A stretch of DNA of 64,000 nt. It comes from CAWFXC01 sp963819735. GTDB lineage: Bacteria > Actinomycetota > Acidimicrobiia > IMCC26256 > DASPTH01. How positions within the stretch are numbered: position 1 is the first letter of the stretch; each line of letters starts with the position of its first letter. A model generated the notes under the pieces. The model ran no database searches, was not told where the DNA came from, and saw only the letters and a program-made list of their open reading frames with translations. The position numbers and the translations under genes are program-made. Of the stretch, positions 36,987 to 44,744 are shown piece after piece. The stretch lies in NCBI GenBank assembly GCA_963819735.1, contig CAWFXC010000004.1:372001-436000 (forward strand). Reading direction: 5' to 3'.

Positions 36987-37850
36987 TCAGAGAAGTCCCT
37001 CGCGAACGGCTCGGATCGCAGCCTCGACCCGGTTGCGAACGCCGAGCTTGCGGAAGATCTCCTGGAGATGCGTCTTCACGGTGTTCTCGCTGAGATGAAC
37101 GCGGGACGCGATCTCACGGTTCGAACACCCCTCGCTGACAAGCGCCAGAATCTCGCGCTGGCCATCAGTGAGGGTGCCGAGCCCGCTGCCGGAACCAGCG
37201 GACGCTGATCCTGTCGGCTCGCGCTCCGGGTCGAACGGCGCGAACTCATGGCGTCCGCGGGTCCGGCCCAAGGTGGGTCCCGACGTCGCGAGGTCCACGA
37301 TCGAGACGAGTCGCGTGATCATCTGACGTTGCTGCTCATACAGCCGCGCGTTGTCGATCGCAACCGCAACCTGGTTCGCGAAGGTCGACAGCAACCGCTC
37401 GTCGTCGCGGTCGTACCCACCGGGCTTGTTTGCCGCACCGAGTACACCGATCAACGTCGCGCCGACCCGGAGCGGAACGCCGATGAACGCCCGCACCGGC
37501 GGATGGCCGGCGGGTTGTCCCACGCTCAACGGGTCCTTCTCCACGTCATTCGACAAGTACGGTCGATCCTCGAGCAAGACGATCCCGAACACACTCGGCC
37601 GCACGGACATGAAGCGGTTCCGCTCCACGAAACCCGGGGTTGTGGGCTCGACGCCCTTAATCGCGGCGACCAACACGTTCTCGCCGCTCTCATCGAGGAG
37701 CCCGATGAATCCGAACTCCGAACTCGTCAGCTCGAGGCAGTAAGCCAACGCTCGATCTTGGACGTCCGCCAACTCGCGAACCGACGCGATCTCGGTCGAG
37801 ATGGAGAGCAACGAGTCAAGTTGTTCCCCGAAGGCCTGCGACCTGTCCAT
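36987..37850 (-). CDS. GAF-LuxR transcriptional regulator
   Basis: 287 residues from ATG 37850 (MDRSQAFGEQLDSLLSIS); a longer frame to 37958 lacks similarity. GAF domain about 15-180 (GFIGLLDESGENVLVAAIKG, FIGVPLRVGATLIGVLGAANK, TFANQVAVAIDNARLYEQQ). The GerE HTH at the end is LTDGQREILALVSEGCSNREIASRVHLSENTVKTHLQEIFRKLGV. No receiver domain, so it senses a ligand or redox state directly through GAF. Target genes unknown. Confidence 0.88.
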   Translation of the reverse strand: MDRSQAFGEQLDSLLSISTEIASVRELADVQDRALAYCLELTSSEFGFIGLLDESGENVLVAAIKGVEPTTPGFVERNRFMSVRPSVFGIVLLEDRPYLSNDVEKDPLSVGQPAGHPPVRAFIGVPLRVGATLIGVLGAANKPGGYDRDDERLLSTFANQVAVAIDNARLYEQQRQMITRLVSIVDLATSGPTLGRTRGRHEFAPFDPEREPTGSASAGSGSGLGTLTDGQREILALVSEGCSNREIASRVHLSENTVKTHLQEIFRKLGVRNRVEAAIRAVREGLL

Positions 37851-38081
37851 CAGAGATCCAGTCGGCTTCGCAGAGGTGAAGAACGGCGTATCGGGCACCG
37901 CCCAAACCAGCCTATGACCATGACGTCGGAAACCGACCGCTTCCCACTTGGACTCCACGACATTCCTGTCACCGAACTTGTCACCAGTGGAGACGAAGTC
38001 AGGGAGACGAACTCAGGGCGTCTCCACGCACTCGACGGCACTCCACGAAATGAGACCCAAACTCAGGAACGCAGGGCGAAC

Positions 38082-38177
38082 TTCGCAGCAAAAACGGTTC
38101 CCCTGACCGGGCTCGCGAACCGAGCGCTGTCCGTCGACCGCGTGACACACGCCCTCGACACCTTGTCCCGTCAATGA
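38082..38177 (+). pseudogene. GGDEF-domain relic
   Basis: Short frame reading VPLTGLANRALSVDRVTHAL then stop. This is the conserved start of GGDEF domains (usual form DPLTGLPNRALFLDRLEHAL). The catalytic GGDEF loop is absent. It sits in a 537-bp stretch (37851-38387) where I see no other gene. Confidence 0.55.
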
Positions 38178-38387
38178 GAGCGTTGGCGAACTTTGCTGAC
38201 GGGGACGCACACGCGCTTCGCGATGCCGCGTCGGTGCCTTGGAAGCCAGAGGAAGAACAGCCGCTGTGCGGACACGGCCTCCTCGCTATGGCAGCGCTAC
38301 TTACTGAGCAGCCTCCGCGCGAACGACTTCGCCAAGCACGCCAGTCGCAGGGCGGCGTCGGCAATTGCGAAAGCCGTGATGACCGAC

Positions 38388-39080
38388 CTAGTCCCCCACT
38401 TCCCGGTTCCAGACGTGGAGGGGGCCGATCGCCGTAAAGCCGGCAGCGAGCGCGGCGTCCAGACCGGCGCCGCGCTCGTAACCCACGATCCAGGCCTCGG
38501 GGTGGGCGTGGGAGACCGCGTCGGCGATGTCGGCCCACGCGCCGAAGGCGTTCCACAGGCCGGCGACGGCAGTGCCGCCGATCTCTGTGCAGTGCACGAT
38601 CGCACCGTCGGCGAACCCGGCATCGCCTTCGCGGCCGAGCACGGTGACTCCGGGCACGCGTCGCAATCCGAGTGGCAGTACCTCCGCCGGGCCGCCCCAG
38701 GCACGACACCAGGCCGCGAACGGGAACCTCTCGCGCACGATTGCGAATGTGGACGCGACCTCGGCGTCCGCACCCGACCTGGGTGGACGCGCGACCCAGG
38801 TCGCGTCGAAGAGCACAGTCCACCCCTGGTCCGTGAGGTCGAGCGTCGCAAAGGAGTCCTTGACCAACGCGCCAAGCGAGTCGTTGATGCGGCCGAGCAC
38901 GTCGAGCACCGAGAGGTCGGGGACAAGGGTGACCGCGTCGGGAAAGAGGTCGGGGGTGCGCCGGGCCGACCACCACAGGCGCCCGTCTCCTTCCGGCGTG
39001 AAGCGGTGGAGCCGGCAGACCAGGTCGCACCACGCCGCGTTCTCGCGCACCGCGAGCGTGAGCGGGTCCACGCCGGCCAT
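38388..39080 (-). CDS. Conserved hypothetical protein, possibly GNAT-like
   Basis: 230 residues from ATG 39080. LTLAVRENAAWCDLVCRLHRFTPE, RTPDLFPDAVTLVPDL, VKDSFATLDLTDQGWTVLFDATW and the C-terminal WIVGYERGAGLDAALAAGFTAIGPLHVW resemble an actinobacterial family whose second half has the shape of an N-acetyltransferase (GYERG-like acetyl-CoA loop). No biochemical role known to me. Stands alone between regulators. Confidence 0.65.
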   Translation of the reverse strand: MAGVDPLTLAVRENAAWCDLVCRLHRFTPEGDGRLWWSARRTPDLFPDAVTLVPDLSVLDVLGRINDSLGALVKDSFATLDLTDQGWTVLFDATWVARPPRSGADAEVASTFAIVRERFPFAAWCRAWGGPAEVLPLGLRRVPGVTVLGREGDAGFADGAIVHCTEIGGTAVAGLWNAFGAWADIADAVSHAHPEAWIVGYERGAGLDAALAAGFTAIGPLHVWNREVGD

Positions 39081-39219
39081 CGGCCCAGCCTGACCAGACG
39101 GGCGAGAACGGTCAAGCGGGCGAGACGGCACGCGGGATCGGAACCTGCGTCGGGGCGAGCAGAGTCTGTCGGCTTGGGGGGAGGAGCTGAGGACCTGCTG
39201 TCGCAGGACCAGATCCCAC

Positions 39220-39985
39220 CTAAGGGTACGTCGGCCCGCTGTCTCGAGCTCCCGTGCTCGCCCAGCTTCCGAGAAGTTGGAGCCCTTCGCGTGCAGGCGA
39301 GTCCGGTGCGGCGGTGTAGACGACCATCGTCTGGCTCGGGTCAGCAGCGACGTCGAAGCCCTCGTAGCTGAGTGCGATGTCGCCGACCAGCGGAGGGTGG
39401 AGTGACTGCTGCCCGGTGCGGTAGGCCCGAACGTTGTGCGCAGCCCACCTGACCCGGAATTCTTCGCTCCGGGTCGAGAGGTGCCCGATGAGGTCGGTGA
39501 ACGCTCGGTCGTGAGGGTTGCGCCCAGCTTCGATGCGGAGGCTTCCCACTGCGTCGTCGGCGATGCGGTTCCAGTTGCCGTAGAACCTGGGAGAGCGCGG
39601 GTCGAGGAAGACGAATCGAGCGAGGTTCGCCGGACGGGTCTGATCTACGAACGCCTCGGAGTAGAGCGCGTAACCGAGTGGGTTCATGGTGAGGATGTCG
39701 AGACGCTGGTTGCGGACGAACGCGGCTGCGTCGGTCATGGCGTCGAGGACGCTCTGCACTCCGGGGCGGACTCGGTCGGTACCGTGCCGACGCTCGGGGC
39801 GTGCTGTGGCCTGCGCGGTGCGGACCATGTCCATCAGGTGGTTCCGTTCTTCATCGTCGAGTTGCAAAGCGTCGGCGATGCCGGCGAGGACCTCGTTGGC
39901 GGCGCCGCGCGTGTTTCCGCGTTCGAGCTGTGTGTAGTACTCGACGCTGATCCCGGCGAGCATCGCGACCTCCAACCGGCAGGTC
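39220..39985 (-). pseudogene. MmyB-type XRE regulator missing the start of its HTH
   Basis: LEVAMLAGISVEYYTQLERGN is the second half of an XRE HTH of the MmyB family, followed by a complete MmyB ligand-binding domain (LDILTMNPLGYALYS, RWAAHNVRAYRTGQQSLHPPLVGDIALSYEGFDV, LGSWAS at the end). The first HTH helices are replaced near 39985 by unrelated sequence that is coding on the opposite strand (aldo-keto reductase). An internal ATG at 39963 would give a protein without a full HTH, so DNA binding is doubtful. Confidence 0.7.
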
Positions 39986-39991
39986 GCCGAG

Positions 39992-40195
39992 ATGTCCGAG
40001 AAGTACGGCGTCTCCCTGCCGCAGCTGTCGATCCGGTACACGCTCCAGCTGGGTCTCCTGCCGTTGCCGAAGACTGCGAACCGGGACCACATGCGGACGA
40101 ACGCCGACGTGAACTTCGAGATCACCGAAGATGACATGGGAGTCTTGAAGAGCATGAAGGAGATCGACTATGGCGACGCCAGCATGCACCGGTCT
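39992..40195 (+). pseudogene. C-terminal fragment of an aldo-keto reductase
   Basis: EKYGVSLPQLSIRYTLQLGLLPLPKTANRDHM and NADVNFEITEDDMGVLKSM are the last two helices and the NADPH-binding PKTAN region of an AKR. The barrel and catalytic tetrad are missing. In-frame continuation leads into the cupin gene. It abuts the broken start of the minus-strand MmyB regulator. Confidence 0.75.
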
Positions 40196-40222
40196 ACAGG
40201 GGTACATGACGCGCACGCGACG

Positions 40223-40648
40223 ATGACAGAGATCATGTCACGGCAGGTTCAAGACGAGGTCCAAGGCCCGGAGCAGTGCTTCACGGGGCGAGTGACGATT
40301 CGCGGGCAGTTCTCGAGGGACGAGCCGTCGAGGGTCGCGGGGGCGATCGTGACGTTCGAACCCGGCGCGCGCACGGCCTGGCATTCGCATCCGCTCGGAC
40401 AGACTCTCATCGTGACCGATGGCGTCGGCTGGACCCAGGTGCAGGACGGCACCGTCCAGGAGTTCGGCACCGGTGACATCCTGCTGTGCCCTGCGGACCG
40501 GCCGCACTGGCACGGAGCGACACCGGAGTCATCCATGAGCCACGTCGCCATCCAGGAGGCCCTAGACGGCACGGTCGTCACATGGATGGAGAAGGTGACC
40601 GACGACGAGTACATGGCCGGCCGGTCCGCCGAGGGCCACGGAAACTGA
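40223..40648 (+). CDS. Cupin-domain protein
   Basis: 141 residues from ATG 40223, in frame with the upstream AKR fragment, so a 218-residue fusion is also possible; no good ribosome-binding site precedes 40223. Cupin motif 1 is AWHSHPLGQTLIVTDGVGW and motif 2 GDILLCPADRPHWHGATPE, giving the His metal ligands. Matches the small cupins that accompany carboxymuconolactone-decarboxylase-like proteins. Substrate unknown. Confidence 0.8.
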   Translation: MTEIMSRQVQDEVQGPEQCFTGRVTIRGQFSRDEPSRVAGAIVTFEPGARTAWHSHPLGQTLIVTDGVGWTQVQDGTVQEFGTGDILLCPADRPHWHGATPESSMSHVAIQEALDGTVVTWMEKVTDDEYMAGRSAEGHGN

Positions 40649-40837
40649 ACGGTCCCTCTGCATTTTCCGACTGCGACCCTGACGGGAGCCAACCATGCGT
40701 CCGGGACACAGTGTTTTGCCGGAAGGGCACTTCGATTGAGTGCTGGAGTCTCCCGCCGCCCGCGCGCTCATCACCAGCAAACTTCGCTGCAACAGAACAT
40801 CACGCGCCCTAGAGCACTCGTAGATTTGGCGTCCGGC

Positions 40838-40865
40838 TGGTGTGCCGCGACGGTCTCGAACCGGC
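40838..40865 (-). other. tRNA 3'-end-like fragment (T-arm, acceptor strand, CCA)
   Basis: On the minus strand the sequence reads GCCGG TTCGAGA CCGTC then GCGGCAC A CCA. That is a T-loop of consensus form with a four-of-five-pair stem, a seven-base acceptor strand, discriminator A and CCA. The matching 5' acceptor (GTGCCGC) is not found about 70 bases upstream, so it is not a complete tRNA gene. Such 3' fragments are typical relics of integration into tRNA genes. Confidence 0.4.
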
Positions 40866-40923
40866 GAGGGGGGTGGAAATGCGCGACGCCTTTGCGTGAG
40901 TCGAAGCCTCTGCGGAGTGGTGA

Positions 40924-42057
40924 TCAGGCGAGGTCGCTCACGATGAGCTCGGCAGCGACCGGACAGCCTCTCATGAACCCGAAGAAGGGCCCGAAATCAC
41001 GCGTGGCCGAGAATCCAGTGAAGTACAACCCTGAACAGCTGGACTGAAACGACTCGTCGAGCACCGGAAAGCCGTCGGCGGTCTGGACATGGTCCATCAC
41101 ACCGCTCAGATACGGCACGTCTCGGACGCTTGCCTTGTACCCGGTCGCGTACACGATGTGGTCGACGACCAATCGGTCACCGGTGGACAGCGACACCGCG
41201 ACTTCAGCGTCGCCTGGACCCTCGAACACGTCGACCACCCAAGCGTGCGGCCAACGATGGAAGTTGTCCCCCGTGAGCCGCGGAGCAAGCCACCATTCCA
41301 GCGTCAATCGCCCGGCCGCCCAGAATTGGCGGCCGATGGCGTCGCGCTCACTCTGGTCCAGGCGGCGCCACCATCCGGGGACGCGCACCGTTTCCTCCAT
41401 GTAGTGATCGACGAATTTCCAGCTGACGCGGTCGAAGCGGGGCTCCTCGTGACGGTGGACGATGTCGATGCGCTCGGCGCCAGCCTCACCGATCAGCGCC
41501 GCCCACTCGTAGGCGCTCTGGCGTCCGCCGACGACGAGCACCCGAGCACCTCGCAAGCCCTCGAACGCGACGAGATCACAGGTGTGGCTCGCGAGGCCTT
41601 CAGGAACCAGCGGTGCCCACTCGGGCAGCGTCTCAAAGAACGCGACGCCGGGCGCCGCCACCAGCGAGTCCGCAGCGATCCCACCGCCGCCTTCCATGAC
41701 AACCTCGAACCGACCGTTCGCCTTCGTGACATCAACGGCCAGATCCTGGCGAGGAACGACGCCCTTCTCGCGCAGAAACCACGCCGTGTAGTCCAAGAAC
41801 ACGTCGATCGGGATGGGATCCACGTCCTTGCTTGCGATCGCCGCGTCTTCCAGGAACGCCTCAAACGTCTTGGTGCCCGAAGCATCGAGATGCCAATCGA
41901 CGCCCGATCGGAGGAACATGCCCGAGGGCATGTGATCACTCCAGAAGCTCATGGGACGACCGACCACGACAGTGTCGATTCCCTGCTCCATGGCTCGCGC
42001 CGCGGTCGCCACGCCATACGGTCCCGCACCGATCACCACAAGAGAGGTGCTCTCCAC
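40924..42057 (-). CDS. FAD-dependent monooxygenase/oxidoreductase (FMO-like)
   Basis: 377 residues. FAD-binding GAGPYGVATAARAMEQG at the N-terminus, a second Rossmann motif VLVVGGRQSAYEWAALIGEAGA for NADPH, and YATGYKASVRDVPYL near the C-terminus, typical of flavin-containing or lysine/ornithine-type N-hydroxylating monooxygenases and related oxidoreductases. Length and motifs are complete. It lies between two tRNA-end-like fragments, so it may be acquired. Substrate unknown. Confidence 0.85.
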   Translation of the reverse strand: MESTSLVVIGAGPYGVATAARAMEQGIDTVVVGRPMSFWSDHMPSGMFLRSGVDWHLDASGTKTFEAFLEDAAIASKDVDPIPIDVFLDYTAWFLREKGVVPRQDLAVDVTKANGRFEVVMEGGGGIAADSLVAAPGVAFFETLPEWAPLVPEGLASHTCDLVAFEGLRGARVLVVGGRQSAYEWAALIGEAGAERIDIVHRHEEPRFDRVSWKFVDHYMEETVRVPGWWRRLDQSERDAIGRQFWAAGRLTLEWWLAPRLTGDNFHRWPHAWVVDVFEGPGDAEVAVSLSTGDRLVVDHIVYATGYKASVRDVPYLSGVMDHVQTADGFPVLDESFQSSCSGLYFTGFSATRDFGPFFGFMRGCPVAAELIVSDLA

Positions 42058-42585
42058 CAGAACACCCTACGAATCGATGGGCAGCCGGGCAACGCGAACC
42101 AGCCGTGTCCCGACACCCGCCCCCCTCTGGAGGTCGATCGACGCTCCAAATTGCGCGCTCTGGGGCACTTCTGTAAGAGGCTCGAGTTCGCAGCGACCCC
42201 GACCGCGCGCCGCATTCAACAGTGTGTCGGAGGGGGACTTGCCGGTCTGCGCTACGGGATTCGATTGACCCGCTCCGTCTCCCTCGCTTCCTGACAGCAG
42301 AAGCCAGGATGCTCAGGCGACCTTCACCTCCTCCCGGTGCTGTCCCGCACGCGACGATTGTTCGTCGCCCTCGCCAACGTTGCGGATCGTCGAGTCGATG
42401 GGTGGCCGATCACGTCGCTGGTCGACTCTCCCGGTTCGACCGGAGCACCCGCAGGGGTCGGTCCGCGTCTCTCGGGCACACCGAAGAGTTACACCGCGAG
42501 GTCCCGGCTTCCGCGCCGACCATCTCGTGATGATGCACTTTGATCCTGAACGTTCGGTAGGAGCAGGAGGAGCGAAGATTCAGAT
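42058..42585. other. Intergenic region without a recognisable gene
   Basis: 528 bp. Apart from the 46-bp repeat copy at 42224-42269 no coding potential, hairpin or operator was convincing. Confidence 0.5.
42224..42269 (-). repeat. 46-bp repeat with tRNA 3'-end-like core (copy B)
   Basis: Direct repeat of 9102-9147 (38 of 46 identical). Minus-strand reading ends AAGTCCCCCTCCGACAC. See copy A for the interpretation; the two copies are in the same orientation about 33 kb apart. Confidence 0.4.
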
Positions 42586-43137
42586 TCAGACGGCGCGACC
42601 GAGCGTGTTGTGGTCCTTGTGAGCGAACGGCTGGTCGAACTCGCTCATCTGCAGCATCGTGGTCTCGGCGTACGACCAAGAGTCGACCTCAGTGCTGATG
42701 GTGACCTCGTAGCTGAGGGTGCTGGCATTCTTCGCGAGGTACTCGTTCTCGCCAATGCTGTGCTGCGCGCCGCCTTGTGTCGCCATCAAGGTGAAGCTCG
42801 CGGCATCGGCCGCCGCGGTGCCCCCGGCGAGGACGGTGATACCCCTCGGGACCACGAATCCGCGCACGATCTCCCCCGTCGCCGCGTCCCACAACCAGTA
42901 GCCGACCTCGGTGTGGAACGGGTTCTCTTCGTCGCCCCGCCACATCGCGCCTCTGTAGTCGAGTCCGTAGAGATGTTGGCGTCCGTTGTCGACTGGACCG
43001 AACGGTTTGAACGTCAACCTCTCGAGATACGGCGTATCGAGAACCTTGTGCTCGGCGTGCGAGTACGCAGTGTCGAGACCACCTTTGCCCTCCCACTCGC
43101 CGATGAGCGGTCCGAGGGGCCCCCAGTTGTTCGACAT
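42586..43137 (-). CDS. Nitrobindin-like (DUF1794/FABP-fold) heme-binding protein
   Basis: 183 residues. The N-terminal PLIGEWEGKGGLDTAY carries the GxWxGxG signature of nitrobindin/THAP4-like barrels. Mid-protein strands YLERLTFKPFGPVDNGRQHL, HTEVGYWLWDAATGEIVRGFVVPRG and FAHKDHNTLGRA at the end (candidate proximal His) fit. Nitrobindins bind ferric heme and react with NO or peroxynitrite. No DosR-type site was found at the expected distance upstream. Confidence 0.75.
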   Translation of the reverse strand: MSNNWGPLGPLIGEWEGKGGLDTAYSHAEHKVLDTPYLERLTFKPFGPVDNGRQHLYGLDYRGAMWRGDEENPFHTEVGYWLWDAATGEIVRGFVVPRGITVLAGGTAAADAASFTLMATQGGAQHSIGENEYLAKNASTLSYEVTISTEVDSWSYAETTMLQMSEFDQPFAHKDHNTLGRAV

Positions 43138-43272
43138 CCCTTTGTCTCCTTCGCTCGCGTCCGCCCAACCGTTCAGGTCGTCAGACTGATACTGGACATT
43201 GGGTCCGATGAGATGACGGTCTCGGGGTGATACGGCCCGCGCCGGATGTGGTTCACGACCGGTCGCTCGTCA

Positions 43273-43410
43273 GCGTGCCGATGCCACAAGGAAGCCGGCC
43301 GAGGTCAACTCCCCCAGGTTGGCGCCCTCGCCGCCCGCGATCGCCACGTCGTCAATCGTCAAGTTGTCGAACCACACGACGGCAGACCTGGGAGCCAGCG
43401 TGTCGGTCAT
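43273..43410 (-). pseudogene. N-terminal fragment of a PEP synthase-like gene
   Basis: ATG 43410 has AGAGGA upstream. The 45-residue product contains VVWFDNLTIDDVAIAGGEGANLGELTSAGF, the start of the ATP-grasp domain of phosphoenolpyruvate synthase (usual form VGGKNASLGEM), then ends. The rest of the 750-plus residue enzyme is absent. A DosR-type site lies 62 nt upstream, the same spacing as at intact genes nearby. Confidence 0.6.
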
Positions 43411-43470
43411 CGTCACACTTCCTCTCATAATCGCGGTCATTCCCAGCGTGACCGAGATGGTGACCAGCAG

Positions 43471-44169
43471 CTAGAGGCCAAGGTCCTCGTGCGTGCCGGG
43501 TTTCGTGAGGTGGTGCGTGAACCAGGACGACGCGTGCTCAGCGACCGCGTCGAGCGCGCCCGGCTCTTCGAACAAGTGCGTGGCACCTGGGATGACGATG
43601 AGCCGGTGTTCGCAACGGAGCCTCCGCGCCGCGCGTTCGTTCAGGTCGCGAACCTCGGGGTCCGCGCCCCCGACGATCAACAGCGTCGGCGCGAAGACTG
43701 CGGAGAGCCGCCCTTCGGCCAGATCGGGCCGTCCGCCCCGAGACACCACGGCCGCGATGCTCCGGTCCTCGGCGGTGGCCACCAGCGCTGCGCCGGCGCC
43801 CGTGCTGGCACCGAAGTATCCGATGGGCAGGTCGGAGCACGCGGGGTGTTCACGGGCCCAGCGCGTTGCGCCGAGGAGCCGGACGGCCAGGACATCCGCG
43901 TCGAAAGCGTTGGTTCGATCGCGCGCCTCGGCGTCGGAGAGGAGGTCGAGGCGCAGCGTGGCCAAGCCGGCCGCGTACAGATGGTCGGCGACGAATTGGT
44001 TGCGGGGGCTCCGGCGACTGCTCCCGCTGCCGTGGGCGAAGACCACGAGCCCCTGAGACCCTTCGGGCACCGTGAGGTGTCCCGGGGTGGTGAGGCGTCC
44101 GCGCCCGACCGCGACCTCATCGTCCGCCACCTTGCCACGGAGACGTGGAGAGTTCGCGGGCGAAGCCAT
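43471..44169 (-). CDS. Dienelactone-hydrolase-like alpha/beta hydrolase
   Basis: 232 residues. The oxyanion region GLVVFAHGSGSSRRSPRNQFVADHLYAAGLATLRLDLL, nucleophile elbow GYFGASTGAGAAL (Ser), acid loop PTLLIVGGADPEV and catalytic His in PGATHLFEEPG are all present. Matches the hydrolase half of Rv0571c, a DosR-regulon member in M. tuberculosis where it is fused to a phosphoribosyltransferase domain; that domain is absent here. Probably the second gene of an operon with the DUF1918 gene (32 bp gap). Confidence 0.88.
   Translation of the reverse strand: MASPANSPRLRGKVADDEVAVGRGRLTTPGHLTVPEGSQGLVVFAHGSGSSRRSPRNQFVADHLYAAGLATLRLDLLSDAEARDRTNAFDADVLAVRLLGATRWAREHPACSDLPIGYFGASTGAGAALVATAEDRSIAAVVSRGGRPDLAEGRLSAVFAPTLLIVGGADPEVRDLNERAARRLRCEHRLIVIPGATHLFEEPGALDAVAEHASSWFTHHLTKPGTHEDLGL
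43473..43487 (-). promoter_or_regulatory. DosR-type site AGGACCTTGGCCTCT
   Basis: Minus-strand 15-mer matching the local consensus RGGACNNNNGSCYCT, 62 nt upstream of the PEP-synthase fragment. It overlaps the last codons of the hydrolase gene, so coding constraint also shapes it. Confidence 0.45.
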
Positions 44170-44201
44170 GACGTGTCCGTACCCTCCGTTGCGTCGATCA
44201 C

Positions 44202-44405
44202 TCAGCGCGTTCGACGATGCGCGAGGTGATCGACGGTCGCGTCCGACCCCGGGAAGAACAATCCCTCATGGCCATCGTCGTCCCACCGGACGAGGAAGGG
44301 GGGACCTCCGTTCTCTCCGTGCACCTCGAGGATCTCGGCGTCACGATCGGGTTCGCCAACATGGTGGCCCTTGATGACCAGACGGTCGCCGACTTTCGCC
44401 TGCAT
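44202..44405 (-). CDS. DUF1918 protein (Rv0569-like)
   Basis: 67 residues from ATG 44405 (AAGGAG 7 nt upstream). MQAKVGDRLVIKGHHVGEPDRDAEILEVHG then PPFLVRWDDDGHEGLFFPGSDA is the SH3-like DUF1918 fold. The M. tuberculosis homologue Rv0569 is DosR-induced, and Rv0571c lies next to it as the hydrolase does here. Function unknown; a DNA- or RNA-binding role has been suggested for the fold. A DosR-type site lies 65 nt upstream. Confidence 0.9.
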   Translation of the reverse strand: MQAKVGDRLVIKGHHVGEPDRDAEILEVHGENGGPPFLVRWDDDGHEGLFFPGSDATVDHLAHRRTR

Positions 44406-44449
44406 CTCATCGCTCCTTCGGTCGAACAGCACTTCCGGACACAGTGTGC

Positions 44450-44467
44450 GGGCCGAAACGACGGCCC
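44450..44467. repeat. Inverted repeat GGGCCG-N6-CGGCCC
   Basis: Six-base perfect arms with a six-base spacer, 44 nt upstream of the DUF1918 start and just downstream of the DosR-type site at 44471-44485. Could be a second half-site pair or part of the promoter. Confidence 0.35.
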
Positions 44468-44470
44468 ACC

Positions 44471-44485
44471 AGAGCCGAACGTCCC
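44471..44485 (-). promoter_or_regulatory. DosR-type site GGGACGTTCGGCTCT
   Basis: Minus-strand site 65 nt upstream of the DUF1918-hydrolase operon. Arms GGGAC and GGCTC with a four-base spacer. Confidence 0.6.
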
Positions 44486-44666
44486 GCCGTCGCTGTCGTC
44501 TTTCGGTGACGTTCACCCCTGGGCGGACGGGTCGCGCAACACCGACATGACGTCATGCACGGAGCAGCTCGCCGGCGGCCGGTGACGAACCCGAGGCAAC
44601 GCTGCTCGACGCGACAGAGCGACGTCGACCGCCGGCGGGTGATGCGGCGGCTCGCGGCGCCGGCAG

Positions 44667-44681
44667 AGGACCAATGCCCCT
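44667..44681 (+). promoter_or_regulatory. DosR-type site AGGACCAATGCCCCT
   Basis: 63 nt upstream of the alcohol dehydrogenase start. Arms AGGAC and GCCCC with a four-base spacer. Confidence 0.55.
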
Positions 44682-44744
44682 GGCGCGGTGGCGCCGCGCG
44701 CCGGCACCATCGAGGTGTCCGCTCCACCACCACGAGGAGACCTC

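Noticed and set aside
40838..40925. Complete tRNA gene ending in CCA
   Set aside because: No matching 5' acceptor strand, D-arm or anticodon arm could be placed upstream of the T-arm.
43165..43205. GGAC-ATTGG-GTCC palindrome upstream of the nitrobindin-like gene as a DosR-type site
   Set aside because: Spacer is five bases instead of four and the outer bases do not match.
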